Assembly: GCA_000310025.1 (NCBI GenBank)
Contig: FN649740.1
Location: 3,711,774 to 3,775,773, forward strand
Length of the DNA stretch: 64,000 nucleotides
From: Ectocarpus siliculosus
Lineage: Eukaryota; Sar; Phaeophyceae; Ectocarpales; Ectocarpaceae
Direction of reading: 5' to 3'
The position numbers were made by a program, and so were the translations under genes. Of the stretch, positions 22,577 to 32,619 are shown piece after piece. The notes under the pieces were generated by a model. The model did not search any database and had not been told where the DNA came from. It was given only the letters and a program-made list of their open reading frames with translations. The first letter of the stretch is position 1; every line of letters begins with the position of its first letter.

Positions 22577-23090
22577 TCATCTCCCCAGTAAGCCGTTGCA
22601 TCTCATCTTGTCTTCCGCCTGCCTTGCCAACATCTTTGCGCGGATAAGCTGCTCTCGTGCCGTCAAATCAGACTCCCTCTGCTGCCGGTGCCGCTGCCGC
22701 TGCTGCTGCCGCTGCTGTTGGTGTGCTGGTACGAGGTGTTTAGCTTTTGGGCAAACAGTGTCGTAGATCTCATCGCACTCTTTCTCTGCCTCGTGTTGCT
22801 TGAGCGTGTCATCCTGGAGCTGTTGTTCCAACTCCGACACAGCATCCTCTTGGCCGATCTCCTCCAGCCGCTTCGCATGTACCGTGCGCAAGAGCCCCTC
22901 CTCTATCACTCCGCCCTTCTGCTCGATGTAAAGCTCTGCCGCAAGCTCGCATCTCAGCTCAATCTCCTGCTCCAGAAACTTTTATTTTTTCTTCACGTCT
23001 TCGAGAATCAACTTGTGTTTCGTGGTAGCCTTGCGCTTAGCCGCGGCTTCGTTTTTCAGCTTCTTAACGACGCTGCATCAACAATCGTGT
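22577..23090 (-). pseudogene. Coiled-coil, Gln-rich frame with an in-frame stop
   Basis: The minus-strand frame reads as a highly charged, helical protein: KKLKNEAAAKRKATTKHKL, then FLEQEIELRCELAAELYIEQ, a heptad-like stretch through KRLEEIGQEDAVSELEQQLQ, a Gln/Arg run (QQQRQQQRQRHRQQ) and LTAREQLIRAKMLARQAEDK before the stop near 22577. A TAA lies in frame near 22980, between the first two blocks. It is therefore either a pseudogene, two exons with an unseen intron, or a short gene starting downstream of the stop. The sequence looks like a structural coiled-coil protein, but no family is recognised. The Gln run comes from a GCTGCTGCC-type microsatellite. Confidence 0.4.
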
Positions 23091-23155
23091 CTCCAGTGCA
23101 CTCAAAATTGTTGAATTTTTGTATAATTGTTTTTTCTCTTCAGACGTGTCCATGA

Positions 23156-23870
23156 CCTTCTGTTTTCTGCTCTACTGCCCTTGCCCCATCAGTGAGTCTA
23201 AACGAGAGCAGCTATTGTCCGGCGGCAATACCTTGGTTCGGGGCGCGGGTTTTGCGTTGTAGGCGCAGAAACCAACGTTAGTAACCACCAGGAGCAGATA
23301 TTTTTGTTCAAGGGAGAAAAATGAACAATCGGCAAAGAGCACTCTATAAATCATATGCGTTCGGCCTTCCAGAGTACGGAGAGAAAATCTGACCGAGTGT
23401 TTCCTTGAGTACTATGTTTAACAGACTGCTGTCATGCAATAGTAAGAGTCAACTCTCCCAGTTTCTCTTCTCCATTCAAATAAATACCAAACCGGTCACC
23501 GAGGTGTTGAACAAAAAAACAAGATTGAGGAGGTCGTACCGCTGGTTTTATTTGGTCGTTAACGGCGTAATCTCGAGGTCTATCTACTGATGCGCGCTTG
23601 GTGGGAGAAGGCACAAGGATACGGTTCACATGATATTTCGCTCCAAGGGCGGCGTTGAGTAAACGCCTGCTGTGGTAGTCGAACCTCCTCAAAAAGATGA
23701 GGCATTTGCCGTAGAGGTCAGGGGACAATTATCCTGAGCCCGTCCAATAGGCTGGATCGGGGGGACATTTTGGTCTGTTCAACTCCCCTATCATGTCAAC
23801 CTGCGCCCTCCTAATACTCGCAACCATTGCGAAGTATTGAACATCAACATGCGTTTACAAATGTACACCA
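23156..23870. other. Intergenic, nothing recognised
   Basis: No gene supported. The minus-strand frame at 23432-23728 has no recognisable domain. Confidence 0.4.
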
Positions 23871-23871
23871 C

Positions 23872-24180
23872 AGCCGGTCGCCCCGGTGGTAGTAACTTCG
23901 ACACCGCTAGTCGCAAAGGTCGTGAGTTCGAATCCCCCCCCATAGGGTGAAAAATTTACAAAATTTGCGGGTGAAAGCGAAAAAGTTGAAAGCTCGTGAG
24001 TACCAAACTCCGGCGTTAGCACCGTTGACGAGGGAAAGGGACGGCTGGATTCTTCCCGCGATAAAAGTAAAATCCAACACGCCCCGCAAGAGGAGGGTGG
24101 GGGACGAAGAAAAAATATATAGAAAAAAAGAGCCCCGGTGTTTATACCCCCTCCTGTGTGACCCTGGATGGTTGTAGTTG
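23872..24180 (+). mobile_element. tRNA-derived SINE, plus strand
   Basis: The head has GGTGGTAGTAACTTCG (A-box region) and GTGAGTTCGAATCC (B box). The body has TTTGCGGGTGAAAGCG, AAAGCTCGTGAGTACCAAAC, GACGAGGGAAAGGGACGGCT and CACGCCCCGCAAGAGG, and the end has CCCCCTCCTGTGTGACCCTG. It matches 25190-25445 (reverse complement) throughout. The head does not fold as a functional tRNA. Confidence 0.8.
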
Positions 24181-24445
24181 TACGAAAAAATACACCGAAA
24201 AGTGTAGTACACGTCTCACCACGGGAAACGGAGGGATTGTCGCCATGATGAATAGGACGAAAACACACAACAACAACCCCCCCCCTGGAGTACCATGAAA
24301 ATTCGGCACATTTGGACTCACGGTTGACGAGGGAGGGACTTGGACGGATGCCCCATGTTCGCGATGATAAAAACTAGGATGACAGGTGGGGCACGAAAAA
24401 GAAGATGACATTCCTCCTGGGAGACCCCCGCGAACACATTAAACA
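24181..24445 (+). repeat. Partial, diverged SINE-like body
   Basis: Contains CGGTTGACGAGGGAGGGACT, CGCGATGATAAAAAC and GGTGGGGCACGAAAAAG in the same order as the SINE bodies at 23872 and 25445. The sequence before it (CGTCTCACCACGGGAAACGG) is matched in reverse near 25140, so both SINE copies share flanking element sequence. Confidence 0.55.
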
Positions 24446-24479
24446 ATAGAAGTACACAAGAGGTGTTCAGTGTAGGCTG

Positions 24480-24995
24480 GCGTATGGATCGGAGAGCCGT
24501 ATGCCTTCAGCTGATATCCCAGGCACTCCAAAGATGTAAGGGAGAAGCCGTGCCACCAAGCTTCCATGGAGAGGATAGAAAGGAAGAGCAGCGATTGCAT
24601 TTCATTCGAAACAAGTCAACACAGGCCCTCGGATGGGACCACAAGGGGGTATCATTAACGGTTCCAGGTACTACAATCCAAGCCCACAGCAGAGTCCAGT
24701 CTACAGGCACCAAAATATACAGGACAAGCACGCACACAAACGTCTTATCGAACGGGGAGCCATGTATCCTCAGTTGATCTCCTAGGGCGGCCTCCCCAGG
24801 GTGTGTGAAGGGGCAGGCCAGGGCCTCAAGCCCGCATAGAGGGGGGGAAAGGGGAGCGAACAAAGTAGTATATTGTGTTTGGAAGCCCAACAGAGGACCC
24901 CAGAATGGGACAACAAGGAAGTACATCAAGCCTCCAGGAGAGCCCGGTCTACCCAAGCCGTTATCATAGTATCGTGGGATCATACTAATCACCAA
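24480..24995 (+). repeat. Interspersed repeat, two adjacent diverged copies
   Basis: Both 24490-24700 and 24760-24960 carry the order of blocks seen at 26485-26710 and 28640-28870: a GAGCCATATGCCCTCCGTTG-like start, CCCCAGGGTGTG, TATATT, and a GGGACAACAAGGGGGTA-like block. A minus-strand frame of about 160 codons spans them but has no recognised domain. Confidence 0.5.
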
Positions 24996-25084
24996 ATTCG
25001 TTCATAGGACATGGCGCGTGAACACAATTTATCCGTTCACGGATCGATCTTTCGTGTGCCTCACTCAAGCGCTTCCTTCCTACA

Positions 25085-25450
25085 CTGTTGGAGGGTGTGT
25101 GTTTTCGTCCTATATATTATGGCAACAGTCTCCCATTTTCGGTGGTGAGACGTGTACTACTACACTTTTCAGTGAATTCCCGGGTCACACAACAGAGGGG
25201 AAATACCGGGGTTTTATTTTCGTGCCCCACCCTCCTCCTGCAGGGCGTGCTGAATTATTTACTCGCGAGAAGGGTCCAGCCGTCCCTTTCCCTCGTCACG
25301 GTGCTAACGTGGGAGTTTAGTACTCACGAGCTTTTCAGCTTTTTCGCTCTCACCCGCAAATTTGTAGATTTTCCATCCCATGGGTTTTCGAACTCACGAC
25401 TTTGTGACTGGAGTTTTCGAGGTTACCACTAAACCACCGCGGCTACCGGT
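25085..25450 (-). mobile_element. tRNA-derived SINE, minus strand
   Basis: Reverse complement of the 23872-24250 copy. The head at 25450-25375 carries GGTGGTTTAGTGGTAAC (A box) and GTGAGTTCGAAAACC (B box, one change). The body and the GTTGTGTGACCCGGG end follow, then shared downstream sequence through GTTTTCGTCCTAT. Divergence between the two copies is moderate. Confidence 0.8.
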
Positions 25451-26480
25451 TGATGGGTCTGTGTTGAACTCCGATGCAACTGCTCACCAAGAAGTTGGTT
25501 CACTGACAGACGACAAAGTTCTAAAAGCGAAATTAGTTGTCTTTGCGATGAACCGACCCGTTTATAGGGCGCGGTGGAGGTCATGGTACCCCCTCTGAAA
25601 AGTCCAGGAAAGGTCTGCTACAGTATCTAAGTTTTCTGAAGTCCACATCCAGCCACACGTTCGCTTACCGCTATTATACCTGCATATACATGATCCCAGC
25701 CATTCACATCGACATTGGCGATGAGGTGGATATGTGATGAAAGAGCTTCGCTGACGTTCGCGGCTCCACACACTCACTCACATAGGCGGTGGGTAATTCG
25801 ATGACACTGCTGTGTGCTTGATTGAAGCGTTTTAAAATCGGACCGCGCGGGAGCTTTCAAAAATCCTGCTTGAAGCTCACCGATCTATTTGATACAAGGA
25901 TCGCGTGGAAAATCGCGATACTAAATCTGTAGTTTATCGCGAGGGCTACAATCCTGAGATCCAAACTTTGCACTCACGAGGGGATCAGCGAACGGTGAAT
26001 TTACGATTGTAGATTCGTGCTGGAGTTAGGTTCATTCTAAACCAACCCAATTCTTAAACCCACAATCCATAAAGATCCAGCATCGCCAATGTGCGGGATG
26101 ACAAAAGTCTGACCGTTCGTACATTAAACCGGATTTGGCTGGCGGATTCTTGGGGGGTGGGCGTAGGTCGAACTCAGACGACATAATCATCGAGTACGAC
26201 CTGAGTTCTTCACGTATTGCCCCCATGAATGGTTCCGAGCAACCCTGTACGGTGAAGGGTTTGCTATTCTACGCGCTGGTTGTGGGTGGTCGCTCGGCAC
26301 GCGTGCATAAAACAGTAATTCGCATCACACCAAACATGGAGACGCCAAAATGGGCCAAAACGTCACGAGAAAGCAAACAATCCCCGTTTTGTCAGAGACG
26401 GGAGGACACTGCAACTGATTACTCGCCCCATAGGCCACCGATCGAAGTCATACTGGCCACGATGTGCTCTCTATTCCTTT
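25451..26480. other. Intergenic, nothing recognised
   Basis: No supported gene. Short frames have no recognisable motifs. Confidence 0.4.
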
Positions 26481-26484
26481 CTCT

Positions 26485-26712
26485 ACGGACAAGAGAGCCA
26501 TATGCCCTCCGTTGACCCCTCAGGGCAGCAACCCCAGGATGTGAGTGGGGGGGCTAGACCCCTAAGCCCCCCTAGAGGGGGTTAGAAGGAAGACAAGAAG
26601 CAGAGTATATTGTCATCAGACGTCAACAGAGGCCCTCCGGAAGGCCAACAAGGGGGTACCATCAACATCTCCGACTACCATATCTGGGCAGGGGCCCGGT
26701 CCACAGCTCTAA
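26485..26712 (+). repeat. Interspersed repeat 'TATCTGGGCC' family
   Basis: Starts GAGAGCCATATGCCCTCCG, then CCCCAGGATGTGAGTG, AGACGTCAACAGAGGCCC and CATCAACATCTCCGACTACC, ending near TATCTGGGC. It is very similar to 28640-28870 and recognisably related to 24760 and 8395. Confidence 0.65.
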
Positions 26713-27449
26713 GTCGGAGTAGATATTCTCAGCGGCTCGTTTCATCTAATCATTCGAATCAAAAGTCCTCTGTGTGAGGACAAGCTTAAGCTGTCTGTTA
26801 AAAATTGCTTTCAGGCCTTCAACACATCACATCAGTCTATTCTCAAGTGAAGCCGAGCAGAAAAAGAGCACAGTTCGATAAGCAACGGACATCACGCGCT
26901 TGCTTCTCTCCGTCGATTGAGACTACAAGCTGCTCAGAAAATCTATTCCCACAGAGACCAAGGAACAGAGAGCACATCCTGGCCGGTCTGGCTTCGATCG
27001 GTGGCCTAGGGTAGGAGAAATCAGTTACGGTGTCCTCCCGTCTCTGACAAAACGCGGCTCGTTTTCCTGTCTCGTGGCCTTTTGGCTCGTTTAAGCGTCT
27101 TCGTGTATGGTGTGATGCGAAATGACTTTTTTACGCACGTGTGCCGAGCGACCATCAACAACCAACGTAGAGAATAGCTAAGACCACCAAATACCGGGGA
27201 GGGGATTAGTGGAGGAGTTAATTTCGGCCTATGTCGCTTACTCGGTCTATCTCTTCTCGCTTTGTTTCCTCGCCATCTCGTCCGTCTGCTATCCCTCTCT
27301 CACCTCCCTCGTTGTTGCTATATTTGTGCTGTTGATGGTCTTCTTGTTCAACTCGTCGTCAGTTACCCTTGTCTTGGTTAGTCATCGCATGTGTTCCACC
27401 TCCCATACAAAGCGTAGAATGCCCGCATTCAACAGTGAAAGGTATGCGA
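26713..27449. other. Intergenic, nothing recognised
   Basis: No gene or element found with confidence. Confidence 0.35.
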
Positions 27450-28640
27450 CCCCAGCCACGCGATCTTGATCGGGTTGTACACCCGCGGTCGCACTTTAAC
27501 CGGCTGGTTCCTGGCTAGGTGACCCGTATAGGCTCGACGTTTGTGGAAGGGTAGTTATGGCGTAAATCACTACGGAACGCATTCAGCGCTCGCTGATGAT
27601 GCCTCGCAGACATCCCACGAGCGATTAAAAAAGTAATATATAGATAATGTGTGCATTATAAGAGAAAGAAACGCATGTCTAATAATTTTATAGATAAAAT
27701 AAAAAATAAGTCTGAAACCTTTTTTATTATATGGTTGAAATGTATAATACCTATATTGTTAACTATAATATCATCGATCAAAATAATTGAGTTTGGCTTT
27801 GATTGTTATGAAAGTTACTCACATAGAGTTGATGAGAGAATAGAAGTTTTGCATCAACAAGAAATAAAAAGATTAAAAGCTAAATCAGATATAGAAATAC
27901 AAAAATTAATGGAGACTCTAAGAGTTGATGATTCCTGTATGCCAGCTGTAGCCGCGGAAGAGACAGCGCTGTCCAACGATGCAGATCGCGCCGATGCCTT
28001 GTCCTCAGGGCTCATGTCCATGTCTAGGCCTCGCACCACCAATCCTCGACCGTTGGATCCGGCTCGGCTTGCTCCGGGCCTTCGCTCTGCTGCAGAGCAT
28101 CAACGGCTACCGTAAATGGGGGCATTTTTTGTATGCCGTGGTCTCAATACCCGCGACGCTAGCGCGCGAATGAGCACAAGCTCCCAATCCCTCGTACATA
28201 TCGATACCCAACGCCTTCAGGGTCGGAATGCTGAAAATGATCACCTACCCCATCATTACCAGGCAGGCCACAACCGAGAACGGGTCCATTGACACCAATC
28301 CCGAGCTGGTGTGCCAAGCAAAACGCCCTGGGCAGGTTTTCTGTGTGAGCCAGAGCGCCCGGCTGTCCGCTACTTTCAGCTTCCCCGGGTGTTCTATGCC
28401 CCTCACGACCTGCGTATCAGGAAAAGCAGCTTGCTGCCAACTCGCGATACCTGCTGACATGGTGGTGAGCCCGAAGTCAGAATCCAGAATATCATCGGCG
28501 TACGTACCATCAGGAAAATCAGCTTGCACCCTACTCGCGATACCTGCTGACATGGTGGTGAGCCCGACGCTAGAATCAAGAACCACAATGGCGCCTGTGG
28601 TAGTCATACCCGCAGCACCAGGCAACGACAAGCTCATTTG
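27450..28640 (-). mobile_element. Ty3-type LTR retroelement fossil (protease to RT)
   Basis: Minus-strand fragment of a Ty3/gypsy-like element. Parts seen are a retropepsin-like region with an internal duplication of about 75 bp (about 28430-28600), the linker that follows it, and the start of the reverse-transcriptase region (about 27450-27620). An AT-rich segment (27625-27932) lies inside it. No LTRs or coding ends were found. The element is broken and incomplete with several breaks, and appears old. A second fossil of apparently the same type lies at 29610-30200 on the other strand. Confidence 0.7.
27625..27932 (+). other. AT-rich island with an open reading frame
   Basis: About 300 bp of very AT-rich sequence with sharp edges, inside a GC-richer Ty3 fossil. 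From ATG 27675 the plus strand is open for 146 codons (to 28115), of which only the first 85 or so are in the AT-rich part. That part reads like a real small protein: a basic start (MSNNFIDKIKNK), a hydrophobic segment at residues 15-35 (FFIIWLKCIIPILLTII), then a charged helix (RIEVLHQQEIKRLKAKSD). Codon use is A/T-ending, unlike anything else in the window. An organellar, bacterial or viral source is possible; I recognise no family. The GC-rich continuation is simply read-through into the fossil. Confidence 0.6.
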
Positions 28641-28870
28641 TATGACAAGAAAGCCATCTGCCCTCCGTTGACCCCCTAGGGTAGCCTCGCCAGGGTGTGA
28701 CGGAGGAGGCTAGTCCCCTAAGCCCCCATGGAAAGGGGTATGGATGGGAAGACAAGCGAGGAGTATATTAAGTTTAGACGTCAACAAAGGCCTCCCCGGA
28801 TGGGACAACAAGGGGGTACCATCAACATCTCCAACTACCATATCTGGGCCCCTACCAGAGCCCTGTCCGT
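28640..28870 (+). repeat. Interspersed repeat 'TATCTGGGCC' family
   Basis: Same order of blocks as 26485-26712 (GCCCTCCGTTGACC, CAGGGTGTGA, TTTAGACGTCAACA, GGGACAACAAGGGGGTACC, CCATATCTGGGCC). It abuts the end of the Ty3 fossil, which raises the possibility that the family derives from that element. Confidence 0.65.
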
Positions 28871-29609
28871 AACGCCCCCAAAGCGCATGCTACTTCTCAG
28901 TAGACCCCAATAAGTTTGATAACAATGTGGGCTCTGACTTCAACCCAAATACACGGACAAAGCCCGAGCATTACATCATAACTCGCCAAGAACGGTCAAC
29001 TTGCCTGTGCAACAAGCATAACAGCCTTGTACGCAAAGTAGTTGGGCACCTCACACAAACGTCAAGTGCCAAAGTATCCTACGCAACATTGACCAGCAAT
29101 GTTACATATCATCACGAACGCCGTCATCATCGATGAAAAACGCCCACGCTACGCAAGTACTCTCGGAAATACGTAATCGTAGATGCTTCTCCATCCTAAA
29201 TACACCTGTGTCAGGTAACGATTAGGCATACTAGACTTGGCGTCAAGCATGACCCAAAAATCAGCAATGATAGAATATGTACCCCGACCCGGCACAACAG
29301 GCATGCCAAAAACCAAGCAGCAACACTCAGATCGATGGAGTGTTTATCAACCACAGGAAAAAAAACGATAAAGTCTTCAATATCTAATAAAGCATGCCGA
29401 ACCTTTGTTAGAGATACAGACTAGGCACTACTCCCGCCGATATGTACGGTGAATCACGCCAAACCTTTTTTAGAGGTCGGCATTCATCATCCCTGGTGTT
29501 TCTCAACCGAACTGTCCTCCTTAAATGCATCGGAAGCAATCGGTGTGAAAGATATCATGGCATCCTCGAATGGCTAAAAAATGCCCATGAAGTCGCGACT
29601 TTCGTGCGG
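28871..29609. other. Intergenic; one stretch repeated near 4.8 kb
   Basis: 29530-29600 is homologous to 4835-4920. The rest shows no gene or recognised element. Confidence 0.4.
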
Positions 29610-30200
29610 CTAACAATCAAGTAGAGAAGGTGCCTGGCGTGATGCCGAGCCCGGAAGCAAGAATGGCTAAACCTCAATGCCACCAAGTTCTACGGGAGCT
29701 TGGATCTCTTCCGGAGGCGCAGGAAATCTTCACGAGTTCCACGTCAGGTGGCATTTACACACCCACGCTGGTCCACAAGGTATTTTGAATGCTACGTCGT
29801 GTATATCCAGGCTACTCTTACGCACATTCTCGAGAGACTGAATTTCTTCATCTGGGTGTACAATGTCATGTTTGGGGGCTGGATCAAGACTACTTGCTTG
29901 ACACGCCCGACCTGATTCTTGAACGTCTGGAAGAGGCTGGCATGTACGTGGCCGCTCATAGGTGCACGTTCTGTGAGACCAGGATCACTTGGTGCGCGGA
30001 GGTGCACTCGCAGGGCAAAGGTCGAGCCTGACCCCGGGCGACTCAGCGGTTGTCCGAATACTGTTGTTGGGTTCGGGTGGAAAAGCACGTCACCGACTTT
30101 GTCAAGCAGTGCCTGCATTGTATGGACTCGGAGGTGGGTTAAAAGGTGCCTCGCCCGCTTGGGGATACCGTCAATGGCACGCATCCTGTTGTTCATTCTG
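29610..30200 (+). mobile_element. Ty3-type LTR retroelement fossil (RT and integrase parts)
   Basis: Plus-strand remnant of a Ty3/gypsy-like element. Parts seen are a reverse-transcriptase segment (about 29610-30030) directly followed by part of the integrase region (about 30040-30200), so internal sequence is missing. No LTRs were found. The copy is broken, with several breaks, and looks old. It is opposite in orientation to the fossil at 27450-28640 and carries a different part of the element. Confidence 0.7.
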
Positions 30201-30403
30201 ACCCCCACAAATTAGTTAGTATTGATGGCGTTCTTTTAGACGTCCGCATTATTGCTTTGTGTAGGCTATCTTGTCGTTTTAAGACGAGCCTAATCATGCG
30301 CTATTCAGCATGCCGCGCATTGACTTGGTTGTGGTGTGCCTGACTCTTGCATGTGTAGTTTTCTGCCCAGTGTCGGGGGTGCTTATACTGGTCCGATGGT
30401 TGC

Positions 30404-30770
30404 ATGTTGTTGTTGTTGTCTTCACATTAAACTCGAGTTGCTAATCCCAAAATCTAGCAAAGACGCCGTCCATGGTCACAAAAATGCTAGAGCCATCAGA
30501 AGATATGAAGAACACGCAAACTAGCAAGAAAAGGGTACACAAGCCCGAAGAGGTACACCTACATCGCTGCAGCACGTTTGCGTGCCCAAAAAACTGAACT
30601 ACCCGTCCACACACTACATTCGACTACAGCAGCATCCCCCCTGCCCCACACTTTACCAAAATGAATGTTTGTCGACTACAGCGTACAGCTGTCTTGAGTG
30701 CTGCCTGTACAATAATAACACCATGGTAGGCATGGTACAAGTTCGGGGCACGCAACTGCTGTCTGAAGTG
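30404..30770 (-). mobile_element. Retroposon 3' fragment ending in an AAC tail (copy 2)
   Basis: Reverse complement of the copy at 1895-2356 with moderate divergence and small gaps. The tail reads GTTGTTGTTGTCTTCACATTAAA on the plus strand at 30404. It shares its tail, but not its body, with the LINE copies. Confidence 0.65.
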
Positions 30771-31105
30771 CTGTCAGAATGCGTCCGTGGACATACAGTG
30801 AAAAAGAACAACCAACCAAAGCCATAATGGCAATTGACAATCACCGAATCTACCCCCGATCATCTGTGTTGGACACAGCAGTGTAAATAATCGACACTGA
30901 TTAGGAATCGTTCCACATTGAAGGGGTCTTCCACGATACAGGTACACAATTAGAGGCACCCGGGGTATCCGCGCCATCTCTGCCGCGTCTCTCTACAAAA
31001 CCAGTGACGTCATCGCACACACCCAACACCGATGTTCAGGAAAAAAACGGAAAATATTTGACAACACATAATGTTCGTCCGTGCGTCACGGTTCGATGTC
31101 GTCCG
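30771..31105. other. Intergenic, nothing recognised
   Basis: No gene or repeat relation found. Confidence 0.4.
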
Positions 31106-31182
31106 TGTGCTCCGGTGCCGCTACTCCGATGCCGCTGCTCCGGTGCCGCTGCCCCGGCGCCGCTGCTCCGGTGTCGCTGCGG
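31106..31182. repeat. Short GC-rich minisatellite
   Basis: Five or so imperfect units of the type CTCCGGTGCCGCTG in tandem. The open frames over it are Ala/Pro-rich artefacts of the repeat. Confidence 0.7.
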
Positions 31183-31410
31183 CCAGTCCTAGCACGACTA
31201 AACTCGATCCGCTCTCGTTGCTGTCCTCCCCAGTCGGTTCCTCGCTTTCTCCCTCGTTGCACTTAGGGTTCTTGGTCTGAGAATCCTCGCGCCGAAGGGT
31301 CAACCACCCCACTCAGCTCGTCACCACCTGCTCCCTCCTTTCCTTTGACGGCGAAGCCAGGTTACTGAGACAGTACAGCTCCCTCCAGCAAACCGAGGGC
31401 CGTGTACATA

Positions 31411-32265
31411 GTGCCCGTCCACCTTTCTGATGGCACCTGCCTTTCGCGCTCAAAACTAGGATGGACATTGCCGTCTACACCGACGGCCATGAGGCCGGTG
31501 CATCTGCACTTTTGTACCTGACGCACCAGTGCCGACCCTCGCGGCGGGTGCGCTGCAGCAAGAAGGTATCCGTCCGTTGAGGGTGAGTCTAGCCATGCTC
31601 GCTAGAAAGATCCCCCCCCTCGCTATGGGCCATGCCTAAGCAAAAGCCTTGCCGAGGCAGCGAGGGGACGAAGGAAGTGGTACAACTAGGGTAAGGCCGC
31701 CCTATAACATTGTGTTGGTGTTTCTTACCGAGCTGGGTACGGCTTTGAATTTCGTGACGTTGGCTTGGTCGACGATCACATGTCATACACCGATCGTTGC
31801 ATCTTTCACGTAATTCTTCGTTGAAGGTAGCCTGCTTTGTGCCCGTCCACCTTTCTGATGGCACCTGCCTTTCGCGCACAAAACAAAGATGGACATTGCC
31901 GTCTACCGACGGCCATGAGGCCGGTCCATCTGCACTTTTGTACCTGACGCACCAGTGCCGACCCTCGCGGCGGGTGCGCTGCAGCAAGAAGGTATCCGTC
32001 CGTTGAGGGTGAGTCTAGCCATGCTTGCTAGAAAGATCCCCCCCTCGCTATGGGCCATGCCTAAGCAAAAGCCTTGCCGAGGCAGCGAGGGGACGAAGGA
32101 AGTGGTACAACTAGGGTAAGGCCGCCCTATAACATTGTGTTGGTATTTCTTACCGAGCTGGGTACGGCTTTAAATTTCGTGACGTTGGCTTGGTCGACGA
32201 TCACATGTCATACACCGATCGTTGCATCTTTCACGTAATTCTTCGTTGAAGGTAGCCTGCTTTGT
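31411..32265 (+). repeat. Near-identical tandem duplication, unit about 428 bp
   Basis: 31411-31838 and 31839-32265 are two head-to-tail copies that differ by only a few substitutions and a 3-bp indel. Each begins GTGCCCGTCCACCTTTCTGA and ends in GGTAGCCTGCTTTGT. Each contains a short frame reading YLTHQCRPSRRVRCSKK that ends at a TGA just before GGTGAGTC, but no family is recognised. The low divergence points to a recent duplication, or an assembly effect. Confidence 0.9.
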
Positions 32266-32619
32266 TGATTGTTTCAAAAGCAAGCCGACGAATATCATCG
32301 GTGTGCTAGTAGTCCCAAGCTTGCTGTTTTATTTTTTCTTGCGGGATGGTGAACACACCTCATTCGTCAACAATCAACAACGAAGGAAAAAAAAAACACG
32401 CGTTCCACTTGAGAAAAGAACGGAGAGTCACGCGGCAGGGAGGGGAGGGGCCCCGCAGTCAGCAACTGACGCAAACGAAATGATTTTGTACACGAGCTAT
32501 GTATGTATGTATGCACACAGTATAACGTTGAGCCAACAAAGCCCAACCCGAAGAAGCTAACCCTAACAACACCGACCCTATAGACGCTTGAAAATTAGGA
32601 TGTTCGGCCGGACGGCCTG
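32266..32619. other. Intergenic, nothing recognised
   Basis: No gene recognised. Confidence 0.35.
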
